Program-made: the position numbers and the translations under genes
Source of the DNA: Paraconexibacter antarcticus
Lineage (GTDB): Bacteria > Actinomycetota > Thermoleophilia > Solirubrobacterales > Solirubrobacteraceae
Direction of reading: 5' to 3'
DNA: 64,000 nucleotides
Assembly (NCBI RefSeq): GCF_024220175.1
Contig: NZ_CP098502.1
Location: forward strand, 2,790,001-2,854,000
In this document: positions 43,400-55,073 of the stretch, piece by piece
Layout: each line of letters starts with the position of its first letter
How positions within the stretch are numbered: position 1 is the first letter of the stretch
Notes under the pieces: model-generated
What the model was told of the DNA's origin: nothing
Database searches by the model: none
Seen by the model: only the letters and a program-made list of their open reading frames with translations

Positions 43400-44623
43400 T
43401 CAGGCCGCCGCGAGCGTGCGGGGCGCGGCGACCGGCTCCGCCTCCGCGTTCGCCGGCGGGCGCGACTCGGGCCAGGAGGACTCGAGGGCGAAGGACGGCG
43501 GGGCGATCGCGAGGTAGTGGTTGAACGACCAGCGCACGAAGGACGGGCGGTCCATGATGTCCAGCGCGGTGTCCATCACCGGGTACTTGTTCAGCCAGCT
43601 GAAGAGGCCCTGCACGCGCCACAGCCACTTGAACGAGAAGGAGTGGTCGGCGGAGAAGGAGGAGTACCGCTCCAGGGCCTGCCCGCGGGACTGCCGGCCG
43701 TCGACGACGGCGCGCAGCTCGCGGCCGGCCGCGAGGCCGAAGTAGAGGGCGGTGCGGATGCCCTCGGCGGTCGTCGGCAGGCAGTGGCCGGCGGAGTCGC
43801 CGACCATGAAGACGCCGTCGTCGGTCGCCTCGCGCAGGACGTGGGGGATCCAGTTGCCCTGGTAGCCGTCGAGCGGGACGCCGATGTCGTTCGCGAGGTC
43901 GACGGTCGGCCGCTTGACCTTCACGTCCGGGTCGAAGGAGCCGACGCCGACGCGGACCTCGTCGCCCGCGGGGAAGGCCCACGAGTAGCCGGGACGGATG
44001 TAATCGCAGTCGAGCCACAGCTCCATGTCGCGCGCCTGCGCGTCGGCGACCTTGGGGTGGACCTCGAGGCCGCGGGAGAGGCGGGCGTTCGGCGGCTGGA
44101 TCGCGTCGGGCGAGGACGACAGGACCCGGCGCCAGCCGAGCGCGTCGACGACGAGCGGCGCGCGCAGGTCGCCGCGGTCGGTGTGGACGGTGTGGATCGC
44201 GCCGCCGCGGGTGATGCCGTCGACCTTCGCGTGCTCGAAGGGGACGTCCGGCGACTGCTCCTTCAGGAGGGCGCAGATCTTCTTGTAGTCGAAGGTCGAG
44301 AACGTCCACGGGAGCGCCCAGCGGTAGGTCTTCGTCGCGCGGCGGCCGCCCTTCTCCTGGCCGCGGTGGATGACGAGGTCCGAGAAGGTCTGGACGATGG
44401 ACGCGGAGAGGCCCATGTTCTCGAGCCACTCGGTGGGCGCGGCGCAGGCCGAGGTCTGCCGTTCGCCGATGTCGTAGCGGTCGATGAGGAGGACCTTCGC
44501 ACCGCTGCCGGAGAGCTCCCGCGCGACCGTCAGCCCCGCGAAGCTCGCCCCGCAGACGAGCACGTCGTAGTCGCCTTCGAGGGGCGTGCGCTCCTCGCCT
44601 CGTTTCGTCGCTCTGACCGGCAT
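43400..44623 (-). CDS. FAD-dependent oxidoreductase, geranylgeranyl-reductase family
   Basis: 407 residues. 'YDVLVCGASFAGLTVARELS' is the FAD-binding loop (GASFAG, a variant of GxGxxG), 'LLIDRYDIGERQTSACAAPT' carries the family's cysteine region, and 'VGDSAGHCLPTTAEGIRTAL' the GD motif and the C-terminal FAD contact. Members saturate prenyl chains or act as other flavin-dependent reductases. It could modify quinone or carotenoid side chains; no partner gene nearby decides it. A TAAGGT box (minus, 44632-44637) lies 8 bases before the ATG. Divergent from rpsA. Confidence 0.87.
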   Translation of the reverse strand: MPVRATKRGEERTPLEGDYDVLVCGASFAGLTVARELSGSGAKVLLIDRYDIGERQTSACAAPTEWLENMGLSASIVQTFSDLVIHRGQEKGGRRATKTYRWALPWTFSTFDYKKICALLKEQSPDVPFEHAKVDGITRGGAIHTVHTDRGDLRAPLVVDALGWRRVLSSSPDAIQPPNARLSRGLEVHPKVADAQARDMELWLDCDYIRPGYSWAFPAGDEVRVGVGSFDPDVKVKRPTVDLANDIGVPLDGYQGNWIPHVLREATDDGVFMVGDSAGHCLPTTAEGIRTALYFGLAAGRELRAVVDGRQSRGQALERYSSFSADHSFSFKWLWRVQGLFSWLNKYPVMDTALDIMDRPSFVRWSFNHYLAIAPPSFALESSWPESRPPANAEAEPVAAPRTLAAA

Positions 44624-44631
44624 CGCCAGGG

Positions 44632-44637
44632 ACCTTA
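44632..44637 (-). promoter_or_regulatory. -10 box for the flavoprotein gene
   Basis: TAAGGT on the minus strand, 8 bases before the ATG at 44623. Confidence 0.45.
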
Positions 44638-44679
44638 TCCGGGGTGCTCACCGCACGGCTTCGTCGTGGCGCAAACCGT

Positions 44680-44685
44680 TACCCT
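44680..44685 (+). promoter_or_regulatory. -10 box for rpsA
   Basis: TACCCT ends 9 bases before the ATG at 44695. Confidence 0.5.
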
Positions 44686-44694
44686 GAAACGTTC

Positions 44695-46215
44695 ATGACC
44701 CAGACCATCACACCTACGACTCCGTCGGAAGCCAAGATCGTCCCCGGCTCCGACGGCCTGCTCCTCGAAATCGACGGGCAGATCGTCCCCAACTACGACG
44801 CAACGTTCACGCTCTTCGAAGAGGGTGAAGTGGTGAGCGGCAAGGTCGTCCGCATCGACAAGGACGAGGTCCTCGTCGACATCGGCTACAAGAGCGAGGG
44901 GGTCATCCCCTCCAACGAGCTTTCGATCCGCAAGAACGTGGATCCGAACGAAGAAGTGACGATGGGCGAGGAAGTCGACGTCCTCGTGCTCACCAAGGAG
45001 GATCAGGACGGGCGTCTGATCGTCTCCAAGAAGCGCGCGCGCTTCGAGAAGGCCTGGCGCCGCATCGAGGCAGCCGCGGAGAGCGGCGAGCCCGTCGAGG
45101 GCCTCGTCATCGAGGTCGTCAAGGGCGGCCTCATCATCGACCTCGGCGTCCGCGGCTTCCTGCCGGCGTCGCTCGTCGACATCCGCCGCGTGGCGAACCT
45201 CGACGAGTTCATGTCGCAGACCATCGAGTGCAAGGTCATCGAGCTCAACCGCTCGCGCAACAACGTCGTCCTCAGCCGCCGTGCGGTGCTCGAGGAGGAG
45301 CGCAAGGAGCAGCGCCAGGAGATCCTGGACCGCCTGCAGCCCGGCCTCGTCGTCGAGGGCCAGATCTCGAACATCGTCGACTTCGGCGCGTTCGTGGACC
45401 TCAACGGCATCGACGGCCTCATCCACATCAGCGAGCTGTCGTGGTCGCACGTCAACCACCCGTCGGAGATCCTCAACATCGGTGACACCGTCGCCGTGAA
45501 GGTCCTCGACATCGACCGGGACCGCCAGCGCATCTCCCTGGGTCTCAAGCAGACGCAGGAGGATCCGTGGCAGCGCGTCGTCGACACGTACAACGTGAAC
45601 GACGAGCTCGCCGGCAAGGTCACGAAGGTCGTCACGTTCGGCGCCTTCGTCGAGATCCTCGACGGCGTCGAGGGCCTGGTCCACATCTCCGAGCTCGCCA
45701 ACCACCACGTGGAGAACCCGCGTGAGGTCGTGCAGCCCGGTGACGAGGTCCGCGTCCGCATCCTCGAGATCGACTCCGAGCGCCGCCGGCTCTCGCTGTC
45801 GGTCAAGCGCGTCGACGGCCAGGTGCTGCCGCTGCGCCCGATCGAGGGTCTGCTCGACTCCGACCTGGACGACGTCTCGGACCTCGGTCTGAGCGAGGAG
45901 GTCTTCTCCTCGCCGCCGAACGTCCCGACGCTGCAGCCGGTCGACGAGCTGGGTGAGACGCTGGAGGCCCCCGCCGAGGAGGCCGCCGCGACCGAGGTTG
46001 AGGAGGCTCCCGCCGAGGAGGCCGCCGCGACCGAGGTTGAGGAGGCTCCCGCCGAGGAGGCCGCCGCGACCGAGGTCGAGGAGGCTCCCGCCGAGGAGGC
46101 TGCCCCCCCCGCCGAGGAGGCCCCCGCGGCCGAGACGGCCGACGAGGTCCCCGCCGAGGAGACCCTCGAGGCGCCCGCCGAGTCCACCGAGGACGAGGCG
46201 CCCGCCGCCGAGTAG
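44695..46215 (+). CDS. rpsA: 30S ribosomal protein S1
   Basis: 506 residues from the ATG at 44695. Four S1 RNA-binding domains are visible, each with the 'G.V..I...G.FVD' pattern, e.g. 'GKVVRIDKDEVLVDIGYKSE' and 'GQISNIVDFGAFVDLNGIDG', and 'LVHISEL' repeats. After about residue 415 an acidic Ala/Pro/Glu tail contains 13-residue repeats. S1 binds mRNA to the 30S subunit; in a genome where many mRNAs seem leaderless its importance may differ among transcripts. Two strong hairpins follow. Confidence 0.96.
   Translation: MTQTITPTTPSEAKIVPGSDGLLLEIDGQIVPNYDATFTLFEEGEVVSGKVVRIDKDEVLVDIGYKSEGVIPSNELSIRKNVDPNEEVTMGEEVDVLVLTKEDQDGRLIVSKKRARFEKAWRRIEAAAESGEPVEGLVIEVVKGGLIIDLGVRGFLPASLVDIRRVANLDEFMSQTIECKVIELNRSRNNVVLSRRAVLEEERKEQRQEILDRLQPGLVVEGQISNIVDFGAFVDLNGIDGLIHISELSWSHVNHPSEILNIGDTVAVKVLDIDRDRQRISLGLKQTQEDPWQRVVDTYNVNDELAGKVTKVVTFGAFVEILDGVEGLVHISELANHHVENPREVVQPGDEVRVRILEIDSERRRLSLSVKRVDGQVLPLRPIEGLLDSDLDDVSDLGLSEEVFSSPPNVPTLQPVDELGETLEAPAEEAAATEVEEAPAEEAAATEVEEAPAEEAAATEVEEAPAEEAAPPAEEAPAAETADEVPAEETLEAPAESTEDEAPAAE
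45958..46110 (+). repeat. 39-bp tandem repeats in the rpsA tail
   Basis: A 13-codon unit encoding EEAPAEEAAATEV occurs three times plus a partial fourth copy, nearly identical in DNA. It is the sort of repeat that changes in number by slippage without breaking the frame. Confidence 0.8.
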
Positions 46216-46222
46216 TCCTGAA

Positions 46223-46240
46223 GCGGGACGGACGTCCCGC
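46223..46240 (+). terminator. Hairpin 1 after rpsA
   Basis: GCGGGAC (46223-46229) pairs with GTCCCGC (46234-46240), 7 bases after the stop. Confidence 0.5.
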
Positions 46241-46249
46241 ACCGCCCGA

Positions 46250-46278
46250 CCCCGTCGCGACGCATCATCGCGACGGGG
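46250..46278 (+). terminator. Hairpin 2 after rpsA
   Basis: An 11-bp perfect stem (CCCCGTCGCGA, 46250-46260, with its complement at 46268-46278) around a 7-base loop. It ends 19 bases before the coaE ATG. Confidence 0.6.
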
Positions 46279-46297
46279 GCCGGGCCGGACACCCCTC

Positions 46298-46906
46298 ATG
46301 CCCGCCGACCTCACCGTCCCGTTCATCGGCCTGACCGGCGGGCTCGGGTCCGGCAAGTCCACCGCGCTCGCCGCCCTCGGGCGCCTCGGCGCGATGACCC
46401 TCTCGACCGACGCGGTCGTCCACGAGCTCTACACGGACGACGCGGAGCTCCGCGCGCTCGTCGTCGAGCGCTGGGGGGACGGCGTCGCGCCCGGCGGCGT
46501 CATCGACCGCGGCGAGGTCGCCAAGCACGCCTTCGCCGACCCCGGCGAGCGCAAGTGGCTCGAGCAGCAGATCTGGCCACGTGTCGCGCAGAAGGTCGTC
46601 GACTTCCGGGCCGCCGCGAACGCCGCGCGGGCGGGCGGCGCCGACGTCCCCGCCGCCGTCGTCGAGACGCCGCTGCTCTTCGAGGCCGGGATGGAGCAGG
46701 CCTACGACGCGACGATCGCGATCGTCGCGGACGAGGCCGTACGCGCGGAGCGCGCCTCCGCGCGTGGTCACCATGCTGTCGACGAACGGGCCGCGGCGCA
46801 GCTCACCCAGCAGGAGAAAGCCGACCGGGCGACGTATGTCGTCGCAAACTCCGGAACTGTCGAGGAACTCGAGGAGGCACTGTCCTCCGTGCTCGGCAGA
46901 CTGTGA
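46298..46906 (+). CDS. coaE: Dephospho-CoA kinase
   Basis: 202 residues. 'FIGLTGGLGSGKSTALAAL' is the P-loop, 'STDAVVHELY' the substrate Asp region and 'AAVVETPLLFEAGMEQAYD' in part the family's ETPLLFE motif. It phosphorylates dephospho-CoA, the last step of CoA synthesis; the early pantothenate genes stand at the end of the window. In many actinobacteria coaE follows rpsA as here. Two hairpins in the 82-base gap suggest only partial read-through from rpsA. Confidence 0.94.
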   Translation: MPADLTVPFIGLTGGLGSGKSTALAALGRLGAMTLSTDAVVHELYTDDAELRALVVERWGDGVAPGGVIDRGEVAKHAFADPGERKWLEQQIWPRVAQKVVDFRAAANAARAGGADVPAAVVETPLLFEAGMEQAYDATIAIVADEAVRAERASARGHHAVDERAAAQLTQQEKADRATYVVANSGTVEELEEALSSVLGRL

Positions 46907-46931
46907 GTCGACGCCGACGCCGCCGCCGACC

Positions 46932-47621
46932 GTGACCACCCGATCCGCCTCCCAGCGCGCCGCCCAGCGGCGCCCCGCCAAGCCGCGCCCCTCCGCGGAG
47001 GACCGTCGCCGCGCCGGCGTACGGTCCCGGGCCCCCCAGCGGCGCCGGCGGCTGTTCGTCGTCCTCCTCACGATCGTCGCGAGCGCCGGCCTCGCCGCGA
47101 TCGTCCTGCCGCACTTCGGCGACAAGCTCAAGGAGATCACCCTCCCGCTGCGCCACGAGGACATCATCCGCCAGCAGGCGAAGGACAAGGGCCTGGACCC
47201 GGCGCTCATCGCGGGCGTCATCTACGCCGAGTCCCACTTCCGCGACGGGCAGACGTCGAGCGCCGGCGCGCTCGGCCTCATGCAGCTCACCCCCGAGACG
47301 GCGAAGGACATCGCGCGCCGCTCCGGCGGGTCGGCCTTCGACGTCAAGGATCTCGCCACCCCGCAGGTGAACATCAGCTACGGCGCCTACTACCTCCGCG
47401 GGCTCGAGCGCAGCTACGGCGGCAACGACACGCTCGTGCTCGCCGCCTACAACGCGGGCCAGGGCAACGTCGACAAGTGGCTCCGGCAGGCCCAGGCGGA
47501 GGACCGGACGTTCACGGTGAGCGACATCCCGTTCCCGGAGACGAAGGCCTACGTCGAGAAGGTCCTGCAGGCACGCAACGACTACCGCGCCAACTACGCC
47601 TCCGAGCTGGGCCTGCGCTGA
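46932..47621 (+). CDS. Membrane-anchored lytic transglycosylase (SLT)
   Basis: 229 residues from the GTG at 46932. A very basic head ('RRPAKPRPSAEDRRRAG'), one membrane helix ('LFVVLLTIVASAGLAAIVL'), then the SLT domain with the catalytic Glu in 'GVIYAESHFRDG', 'SAGALGLMQLTPETA' and 'LAAYNAGQGNVDKW'. It cleaves peptidoglycan glycan strands outside the membrane. It starts 25 bases after coaE and is probably read with it. Confidence 0.91.
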   Translation: MTTRSASQRAAQRRPAKPRPSAEDRRRAGVRSRAPQRRRRLFVVLLTIVASAGLAAIVLPHFGDKLKEITLPLRHEDIIRQQAKDKGLDPALIAGVIYAESHFRDGQTSSAGALGLMQLTPETAKDIARRSGGSAFDVKDLATPQVNISYGAYYLRGLERSYGGNDTLVLAAYNAGQGNVDKWLRQAQAEDRTFTVSDIPFPETKAYVEKVLQARNDYRANYASELGLR

Positions 47622-47625
47622 GCAC

Positions 47626-47651
47626 GGGCCGGGCCGGGCCGGGCCGGGGGG
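47626..47651 (+). repeat. GGGCC tandem repeat, G-quadruplex type
   Basis: GGGCC is repeated four times (47626-47645), then a run of six G follows. Five G-tracts with 2-base loops fit a G-quadruplex on the coding strand, 5 bases after the transglycosylase stop. Confidence 0.6.
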
Positions 47652-47701
47652 CCTCGCGCCGCCCGCGTCGCTGCCGCGGTGATCGCGGACCCGACCTGAC
47701 C

Positions 47702-47716
47702 GCAGGCGCGGCCTGC
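47702..47716 (+). terminator. Short hairpin before uvrB
   Basis: GCAGGC (47702-47707) pairs with GCCTGC (47711-47716) around GCG. Confidence 0.35.
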
Positions 47717-47742
47717 CGGGCGGCACGGTCCCGACCCACCGC

Positions 47743-47748
47743 TACGCT
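47743..47748 (+). promoter_or_regulatory. -10 box for uvrB
   Basis: TACGCT ends 9 bases before the GTG at 47758. No SOS box (GAACnnnnGTTC type) is visible beside it. Confidence 0.5.
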
Positions 47749-47757
47749 GCCTGGACC

Positions 47758-49785
47758 GTGCCTCCGTTCCGTCTCGACAGCGTCTACAGCCCCGCCGCCG
47801 ACCAGCCGAAGGCGATCGACGCGATCGTCAAGCACGTCGAGGCGGGCGACCGCTACACGACGCTCCTCGGCGCCACGGGCACCGGCAAGACGATGACGAT
47901 GGCGGCGTCGATCGAGCGGCTGCAGAAACCGACGCTCGTCATGGCGCACAACAAGACGCTCGCGGCACAGCTCTGCAACGAGTTCCGGACGTTCTTCCCG
48001 GACAACGCCGTCGAGTACTTCGTCAGCTACTACGACTACTACCAGCCCGAGGCGTACGTCCCGTCGAAGGACCTGTACATCGAGAAGGACTCGGCGATCA
48101 ACGCGGAGGTCGACCGCCTGCGCCACGCCGCCACGGCCGCCCTCTTCGCCCGCCGCGACGTGATCATCGTCGCCTCGGTGTCCGCGATCTACGGCCTCGG
48201 GTCGCCGGAGACCTACGACGACAACCTGCAGAACCTCGTCAAGGGCGCGGAGATCGACCGCGACGAGCTGCTGCGCAAGCTCGTGACGATCCAGTACACG
48301 CGCAACGACGTCGCGCTCGGCCGCGGCTCGTTCCGGGTGCGGGGCGAGGCGCTCGAGATCTTCCCCGCCTACAGCGACTCGACCGCCTACCGCGCGACGC
48401 TGTTCGGCGACGAGATCGAGCGGCTGCAGGAGTTCGACCCGCTCACCGGCGAGCTCGTGCAGGACGACCTCGAGCACGTCGCGATCTGGCCGGCGTCCCA
48501 CTACAACGTGCGCGACGGCACGATCGACGCCGCCGTCGCCGCGATCGGCCGCGAGCTGAACGACCGCTGCGCCGAGCTCGAGGCCGAGGGCAAGCTCCTG
48601 GAGTCCCACCGCCTGCGCCAGCGCACGCAGTACGACATGGAGATGCTCAAGGAGATGGGCTTCTGCAACGGGATCGAGAACTACTCGGCGATCCTCGACG
48701 GCCGCGCCCGTGGCGACCGCCCGTACTGCCTCATCGACTACTTCCCCGACGACTTCGTCTGCTTCCTCGACGAGTCCCACCAGACGGTGCCGCAGATCGG
48801 CGCGATGTTCGAGGGGGACCAGGCGCGCAAGCGCACCCTCGTCGACTTCGGCTTCCGCCTGCCGTCGGCGATGGACAACCGGCCGCAGACCTTCGACGAG
48901 TTCCTCTCGATCACGCCGCAGATCGTGTTCGTGTCGGCCACCCCCGGCAAGTACGAGCGGGTGCACTCCGGCGAGGTCGTCGAGCAGATCGTCCGCCCGA
49001 CCGGCATCGTGGATCCGTCCGTCGAGGTGCGCCGGACGAAGAACCAGATCGACGACCTCATGAACGAGATCCGGCTGCGGACCGACCGCTCGGAGCGGGT
49101 CCTCGTCACGACGATCACGAAGAAGATGTCCGAGGACCTCACGGACTACCTCCTCGAGATGGGGTTCCGCGTGCGCTACCTGCACTCGGAGATCGACACG
49201 CTCGAGCGCATCCAGATCATCCGCGACCTGCGGCTGGGGGAGTACGACGTGCTCGTCGGGGTCAACCTCCTGCGCGAGGGGCTCGACATGCCCGAGGTGT
49301 CGCTCGTCGCGATCCTCGACGCCGACAAGGAGGGCTTCCTCCGCGGCGAGACGTCGCTTATCCAGACGATCGGCCGCGCCGCCCGCAACTCCGAGGGCGC
49401 GGTGATCATGTACGCCGACAAGGAGACGGCGGCGATGAAGGCGGCCCTCGAGGAGACCGACCGCCGCCGCGCGATCCAGCTCGCCTACAACGAGGAGCAC
49501 GGCATCACCGCGACGACGATCTCCAAGGGCGTCAGCGACATCGCCGAGTTCCTCCAGGCGGAGGGCAAGACGCCGAAGGGCCGCAAACGCTCCGAGCGCA
49601 AGCGCAAGGACGTCGGCAGCGGCGCCCCGCAGGACCTCGAGAAGGCGATCGTCGAGCTCGAGGAGGAGATGCTCGCGGCGGCCGAGGAGCTGCGCTTCGA
49701 GTACGCGGCGCGGCTCCGCGACGAGATCCGCGACCTCAACCGAGAGCTCAAGGGCCTGCAGAACGCGGGCGTCACCTCGGACTGA
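47758..49785 (+). CDS. uvrB: Excinuclease ABC subunit B
   Basis: 675 residues. Walker A '[14 protein letters not shown]', the beta-hairpin region '[20 protein letters not shown]', Walker B-type 'CFLDESHQT', motif V/VI '[25 protein letters not shown]' in part and 'QTIGRAARN', and the C-terminal UvrC-binding UVR motif. It verifies lesions in nucleotide excision repair with UvrA, whose gene lies 4 kb downstream. One base overlap with mutY. Confidence 0.97.
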   Translation: MPPFRLDSVYSPAADQPKAIDAIVKHVEAGDRYTTLLGATGTGKTMTMAASIERLQKPTLVMAHNKTLAAQLCNEFRTFFPDNAVEYFVSYYDYYQPEAYVPSKDLYIEKDSAINAEVDRLRHAATAALFARRDVIIVASVSAIYGLGSPETYDDNLQNLVKGAEIDRDELLRKLVTIQYTRNDVALGRGSFRVRGEALEIFPAYSDSTAYRATLFGDEIERLQEFDPLTGELVQDDLEHVAIWPASHYNVRDGTIDAAVAAIGRELNDRCAELEAEGKLLESHRLRQRTQYDMEMLKEMGFCNGIENYSAILDGRARGDRPYCLIDYFPDDFVCFLDESHQTVPQIGAMFEGDQARKRTLVDFGFRLPSAMDNRPQTFDEFLSITPQIVFVSATPGKYERVHSGEVVEQIVRPTGIVDPSVEVRRTKNQIDDLMNEIRLRTDRSERVLVTTITKKMSEDLTDYLLEMGFRVRYLHSEIDTLERIQIIRDLRLGEYDVLVGVNLLREGLDMPEVSLVAILDADKEGFLRGETSLIQTIGRAARNSEGAVIMYADKETAAMKAALEETDRRRAIQLAYNEEHGITATTISKGVSDIAEFLQAEGKTPKGRKRSERKRKDVGSGAPQDLEKAIVELEEEMLAAAEELRFEYAARLRDEIRDLNRELKGLQNAGVTSD

Positions 49786-50594
49786 TGCGGGAGCTGCAGG
49801 GCGCCGTCCTCGCCTGGTACGCGGAGGCCGGGCGCGACCTGCCGTGGCGCCGGACGACGGACCCCTACGCGATCCTGGTCAGCGAGGTCATGTCGCAGCA
49901 GACCCAGGTGGCGCGGATCGTCCCGCGCTACGAGGCGTGGCTCGAGCGCTGGCCGACGGAGGACGCGCTGGCGCAGGCGTCGGTGGCGGACGTCCTCGGC
50001 GCGTGGGTCGGCCTCGGCTACAACTCGCGGGCGCTGCGGCTGCGCGACGCGTGCGCGGTGGTCGCGCGGGACGGGTGGCCCCGGACGGCGGCGGGGCTGC
50101 GTGCGCTCCCGGGCGTGGGCCCCTACACGGCGGCGGCCGTCGCGTCCTTCGCCTTCGGCGAGCAGGTGGCGGCGGTCGACACGAACGTGCGGCGCGTCGC
50201 CGGGCGGATCGGGCTCGGGACGCCCGACGAGCTCGTCCCGGCCGGTGACGCGGCGACCTGGAACCAGGCGACGATGGAGCTCGGGGCGCTCGTGTGCGGC
50301 GCGCGCCGGGCCGCCTGCGACGCGTGCCCGGCGGCGCCGTGGTGCGGGTCGGCCGGGCAGGTCGTCGTGACGGCGCGCGGCGCCCGCGGCGCCGGCGTCC
50401 GGTTCGAGGACACGAACCGCTGGGTCCGGGGGCGCGTCGTCGCGGCCCTCACGGCCGGGGAGGACCTGCCGAAGGACATCGATCCGGAGCGACTGGCGAC
50501 CGCGGTCGACGGCCTCGTGCGGGACGGGTTGCTCCGGCGGGAGGGCAGCACGGTGGCGCTGGCGGACGGCGAGCCCGGCGCAGTCGTTCGGTAG
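49785..50594 (+). CDS. mutY: Adenine DNA glycosylase MutY, short form
   Basis: 269 residues. 'LPWRRTTDPYAILVSEVMSQQTQV' in part (catalytic Glu in SEVMSQQTQV), the helix-hairpin-helix 'LPGVGPYTAAAVASFAFG' with Asp in 'VDTNVRR', and a 4Fe-4S loop C-x6-C-x2-C-x5-C. It removes A opposite 8-oxoG. The C-terminal NUDIX-like 8-oxoG recognition domain of E. coli MutY (about 350 residues) is missing, replaced by a short winged-helix-like tail. Translationally coupled to uvrB. Confidence 0.92.
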   Translation: MRELQGAVLAWYAEAGRDLPWRRTTDPYAILVSEVMSQQTQVARIVPRYEAWLERWPTEDALAQASVADVLGAWVGLGYNSRALRLRDACAVVARDGWPRTAAGLRALPGVGPYTAAAVASFAFGEQVAAVDTNVRRVAGRIGLGTPDELVPAGDAATWNQATMELGALVCGARRAACDACPAAPWCGSAGQVVVTARGARGAGVRFEDTNRWVRGRVVAALTAGEDLPKDIDPERLATAVDGLVRDGLLRREGSTVALADGEPGAVVR

Positions 50595-50597
50595 GGT
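50592..50597 (+). promoter_or_regulatory. -10 box for the DivIVA-like gene
   Basis: TAGGGT about 73 bases before the GTG at 50671; here a leader with an AGGAG ribosome binding site follows, unlike the leaderless genes. Confidence 0.35.
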
Positions 50598-50670
50598 TGC
50601 CGCGAGCTGATCTGACCCGGGAGGCGCGGCGCCGTCGTAGCCCGCCCGGTATCTGACGAGGAGCAAACAC

Positions 50671-51672
50671 GTGGCCCTGGATCGCCAATCCATCGAGAAG
50701 AAGGACTTCCCGATCGCCCGCCGGGGCTATGACCCGGAAGCCGTCGACGCCCACCTGGAGCGCGTCGCGGCCGAGGTCGAGAGCCTCCGGTCCGAGCTCG
50801 CCGCCGGTGGCGGGGCCGCCCCCGCCACGGCCGGCGCCGCCCCGACCCCGCGCAGCAGCCCGGCGTCGCTCGCCATCGCGGCGTCCGAGCAGGTGCGCGC
50901 GATCGTCGAGGCCGCCGAGACGAGCGCCGCCGGGATCGAGGCCGGGGCCCACGCCGAGGCCGACCGCATCCGCCGCGAGGCCGAGGCCGCCGCGCGCGCC
51001 ACCCGCGACGACGCCGTCGACCGCAGCGAGGACCACGTCGGCGCCGTCGGCGAGGCCACGTCGCTCATGCTGCAGCGGGTCGACGCGATGGAGAGCGAGA
51101 TCACCGCCCTGGTCGAGAGCCTGCGCACCGGGGCCAACCGCCTCGGGGCCGACCTCTCGCTGCTGCAGGGGAACCTCGGCGAGCTGTACGACGCGGCCGG
51201 CGCCACCGCGCCGCCCGCCGCGGCGGAGGCCCCGCGGGCCGCCGCTCCGAAGGCCGCCGCTCCGAAGGCCACCCCGCCCGAGCCCAGGCCGGCGCCGCCG
51301 GAGCCGGCCGCCGAGGAGCCCGTCCGGTCGCTGCCGCCGATCCCGGAGGAGGCCCCGGACCCGTCCCCGCACGTGGAGGCCCCGATCATCCCGCCGGGTC
51401 TCTTCACCCCGACCGAGCCGGTCCCGCCGCGCGAGGAGCGCACGGGGTCCGTCCTCGACGAGCCGTACGCCGACGCGGCGCCCGCCGCGGAGCCCGCGGC
51501 CGACGCCGGCACGGGCGGGGAGGCGGACGTCGACGGTGCCCGCCTCATCGCGCTGAACATGGCCCTCAACGGCGCGAGCCGCGAGGAGACCGACGCCTAC
51601 CTGCGCGACAACTTCGACCTCCCGGACCGGGCGGCGCTGGTCGCCGAGGCGTTCGCGACCGTCGAGGGGTGA
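50671..51672 (+). CDS. DivIVA-domain coiled-coil protein
   Basis: 333 residues. The N-terminal 'IEKKDFPIARRGYDPEAVDA' is the DivIVA membrane-curvature domain (F-x5-GY-x3-V-D form), followed by coiled coil (residues 60-180), a long Pro/Ala linker and a conserved-looking C-terminal segment of about 50 residues ('ARLIALNMALNGASREETDA'). DivIVA proteins gather at curved membrane, septum or pole, and direct growth or division machinery. AGGAG 9 bases before the GTG. A strong hairpin follows the gene. Confidence 0.87.
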   Translation: MALDRQSIEKKDFPIARRGYDPEAVDAHLERVAAEVESLRSELAAGGGAAPATAGAAPTPRSSPASLAIAASEQVRAIVEAAETSAAGIEAGAHAEADRIRREAEAAARATRDDAVDRSEDHVGAVGEATSLMLQRVDAMESEITALVESLRTGANRLGADLSLLQGNLGELYDAAGATAPPAAAEAPRAAAPKAAAPKATPPEPRPAPPEPAAEEPVRSLPPIPEEAPDPSPHVEAPIIPPGLFTPTEPVPPREERTGSVLDEPYADAAPAAEPAADAGTGGEADVDGARLIALNMALNGASREETDAYLRDNFDLPDRAALVAEAFATVEG

Positions 51673-51681
51673 GACGGTCGG

Positions 51682-51710
51682 CCGGAACCCCGCAGATTGC
51701 GGGGTTCCGG
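51682..51710 (+). terminator. Perfect 13-bp hairpin between divIVA-like gene and uvrA
   Basis: CCGGAACCCCGCA (51682-51694) pairs with 51698-51710 without mismatch around GAT. It starts 10 bases after the stop; no T-run follows, as usual in this genome. Confidence 0.65.
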
Positions 51711-51746
51711 TCAGCATGCAGGCAGGGGAACGTCTGTTCGGGCGGC

Positions 51747-51752
51747 TAGGAT
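51747..51752 (+). promoter_or_regulatory. -10 box for uvrA
   Basis: TAGGAT ends 9 bases before the ATG at 51762. Confidence 0.5.
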
Positions 51753-51761
51753 TATGTCTTC

Positions 51762-54674
<2,913 letters not shown>

Positions 54675-54771
54675 CGCGGGGAGGGCCGTTCGTCTCGGTG
54701 CGCCGCGGCCGCGACACCGCGGCGCCCGGCGGGGTCCACGCCGGACACGGTGAGACGTCGCGGAGGGGCCA

Positions 54772-54812
54772 CGTGGGCTCCGTACGGCCACGGGATGCCG
54801 TACGGGCCCACG
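54772..54812 (+). terminator. Long two-part hairpin after uvrA
   Basis: CGTGGGC (54772-54778) and CCGTACGGC (54780-54788) pair with GCCGTACGG (54797-54805) and GCCCACG (54806-54812): 16 bp with one bulged T and an 8-base loop. Confidence 0.6.
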
Positions 54813-54978
54813 CAACCGCCGTCCGGTCCGGCCGGGCCCGAAGGCGTGGCCGGGGGGTCGGTTCGCTCCCACCCCGAGAGCGAACACGGTCGGCGCCCCC
54901 GCCGAGGCGGGGACGAAGTCGCTGATCCGGATGTCTCGCCCGGACCGTCCTCAGTGGACACGGACATCGTCGGCCACC

Positions 54979-54994
54979 TGGGGTCTTCACCCCA
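54979..54994. terminator. Small hairpin with CTTC loop
   Basis: TGGGGT (54979-54984) pairs with ACCCCA (54989-54994) around CTTC. It could serve either convergent gene. Confidence 0.4.
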
Positions 54995-55042
54995 TAGGCT
55001 ATCCGTCCAGGTGGGTCTGTTTTCGACCTATACCGCGCCCGG

Positions 55043-55073
55043 GAGGCCGGGGGACGGGGGCGGGGCGGGCCTC
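55043..55073 (-). terminator. Hairpin overlapping the sigma gene stop
   Basis: GAGGCC (55043-55048) is complementary to GGCCTC (55068-55073), with a G/C-only loop of 19 bases. Confidence 0.3.

Larger units (their letters stand above)
54675..55071. other. 397-bp non-coding gap between convergent uvrA and sigma-factor genes
   Basis: No frame here has recognisable coding content. The gap holds the long hairpin at 54772-54812, a small hairpin at 54979-54994 and the end hairpin of the sigma gene. A TAGGCT hexamer at 54995-55000 looks like a -10 box but has no plausible gene after it. Confidence 0.6.
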
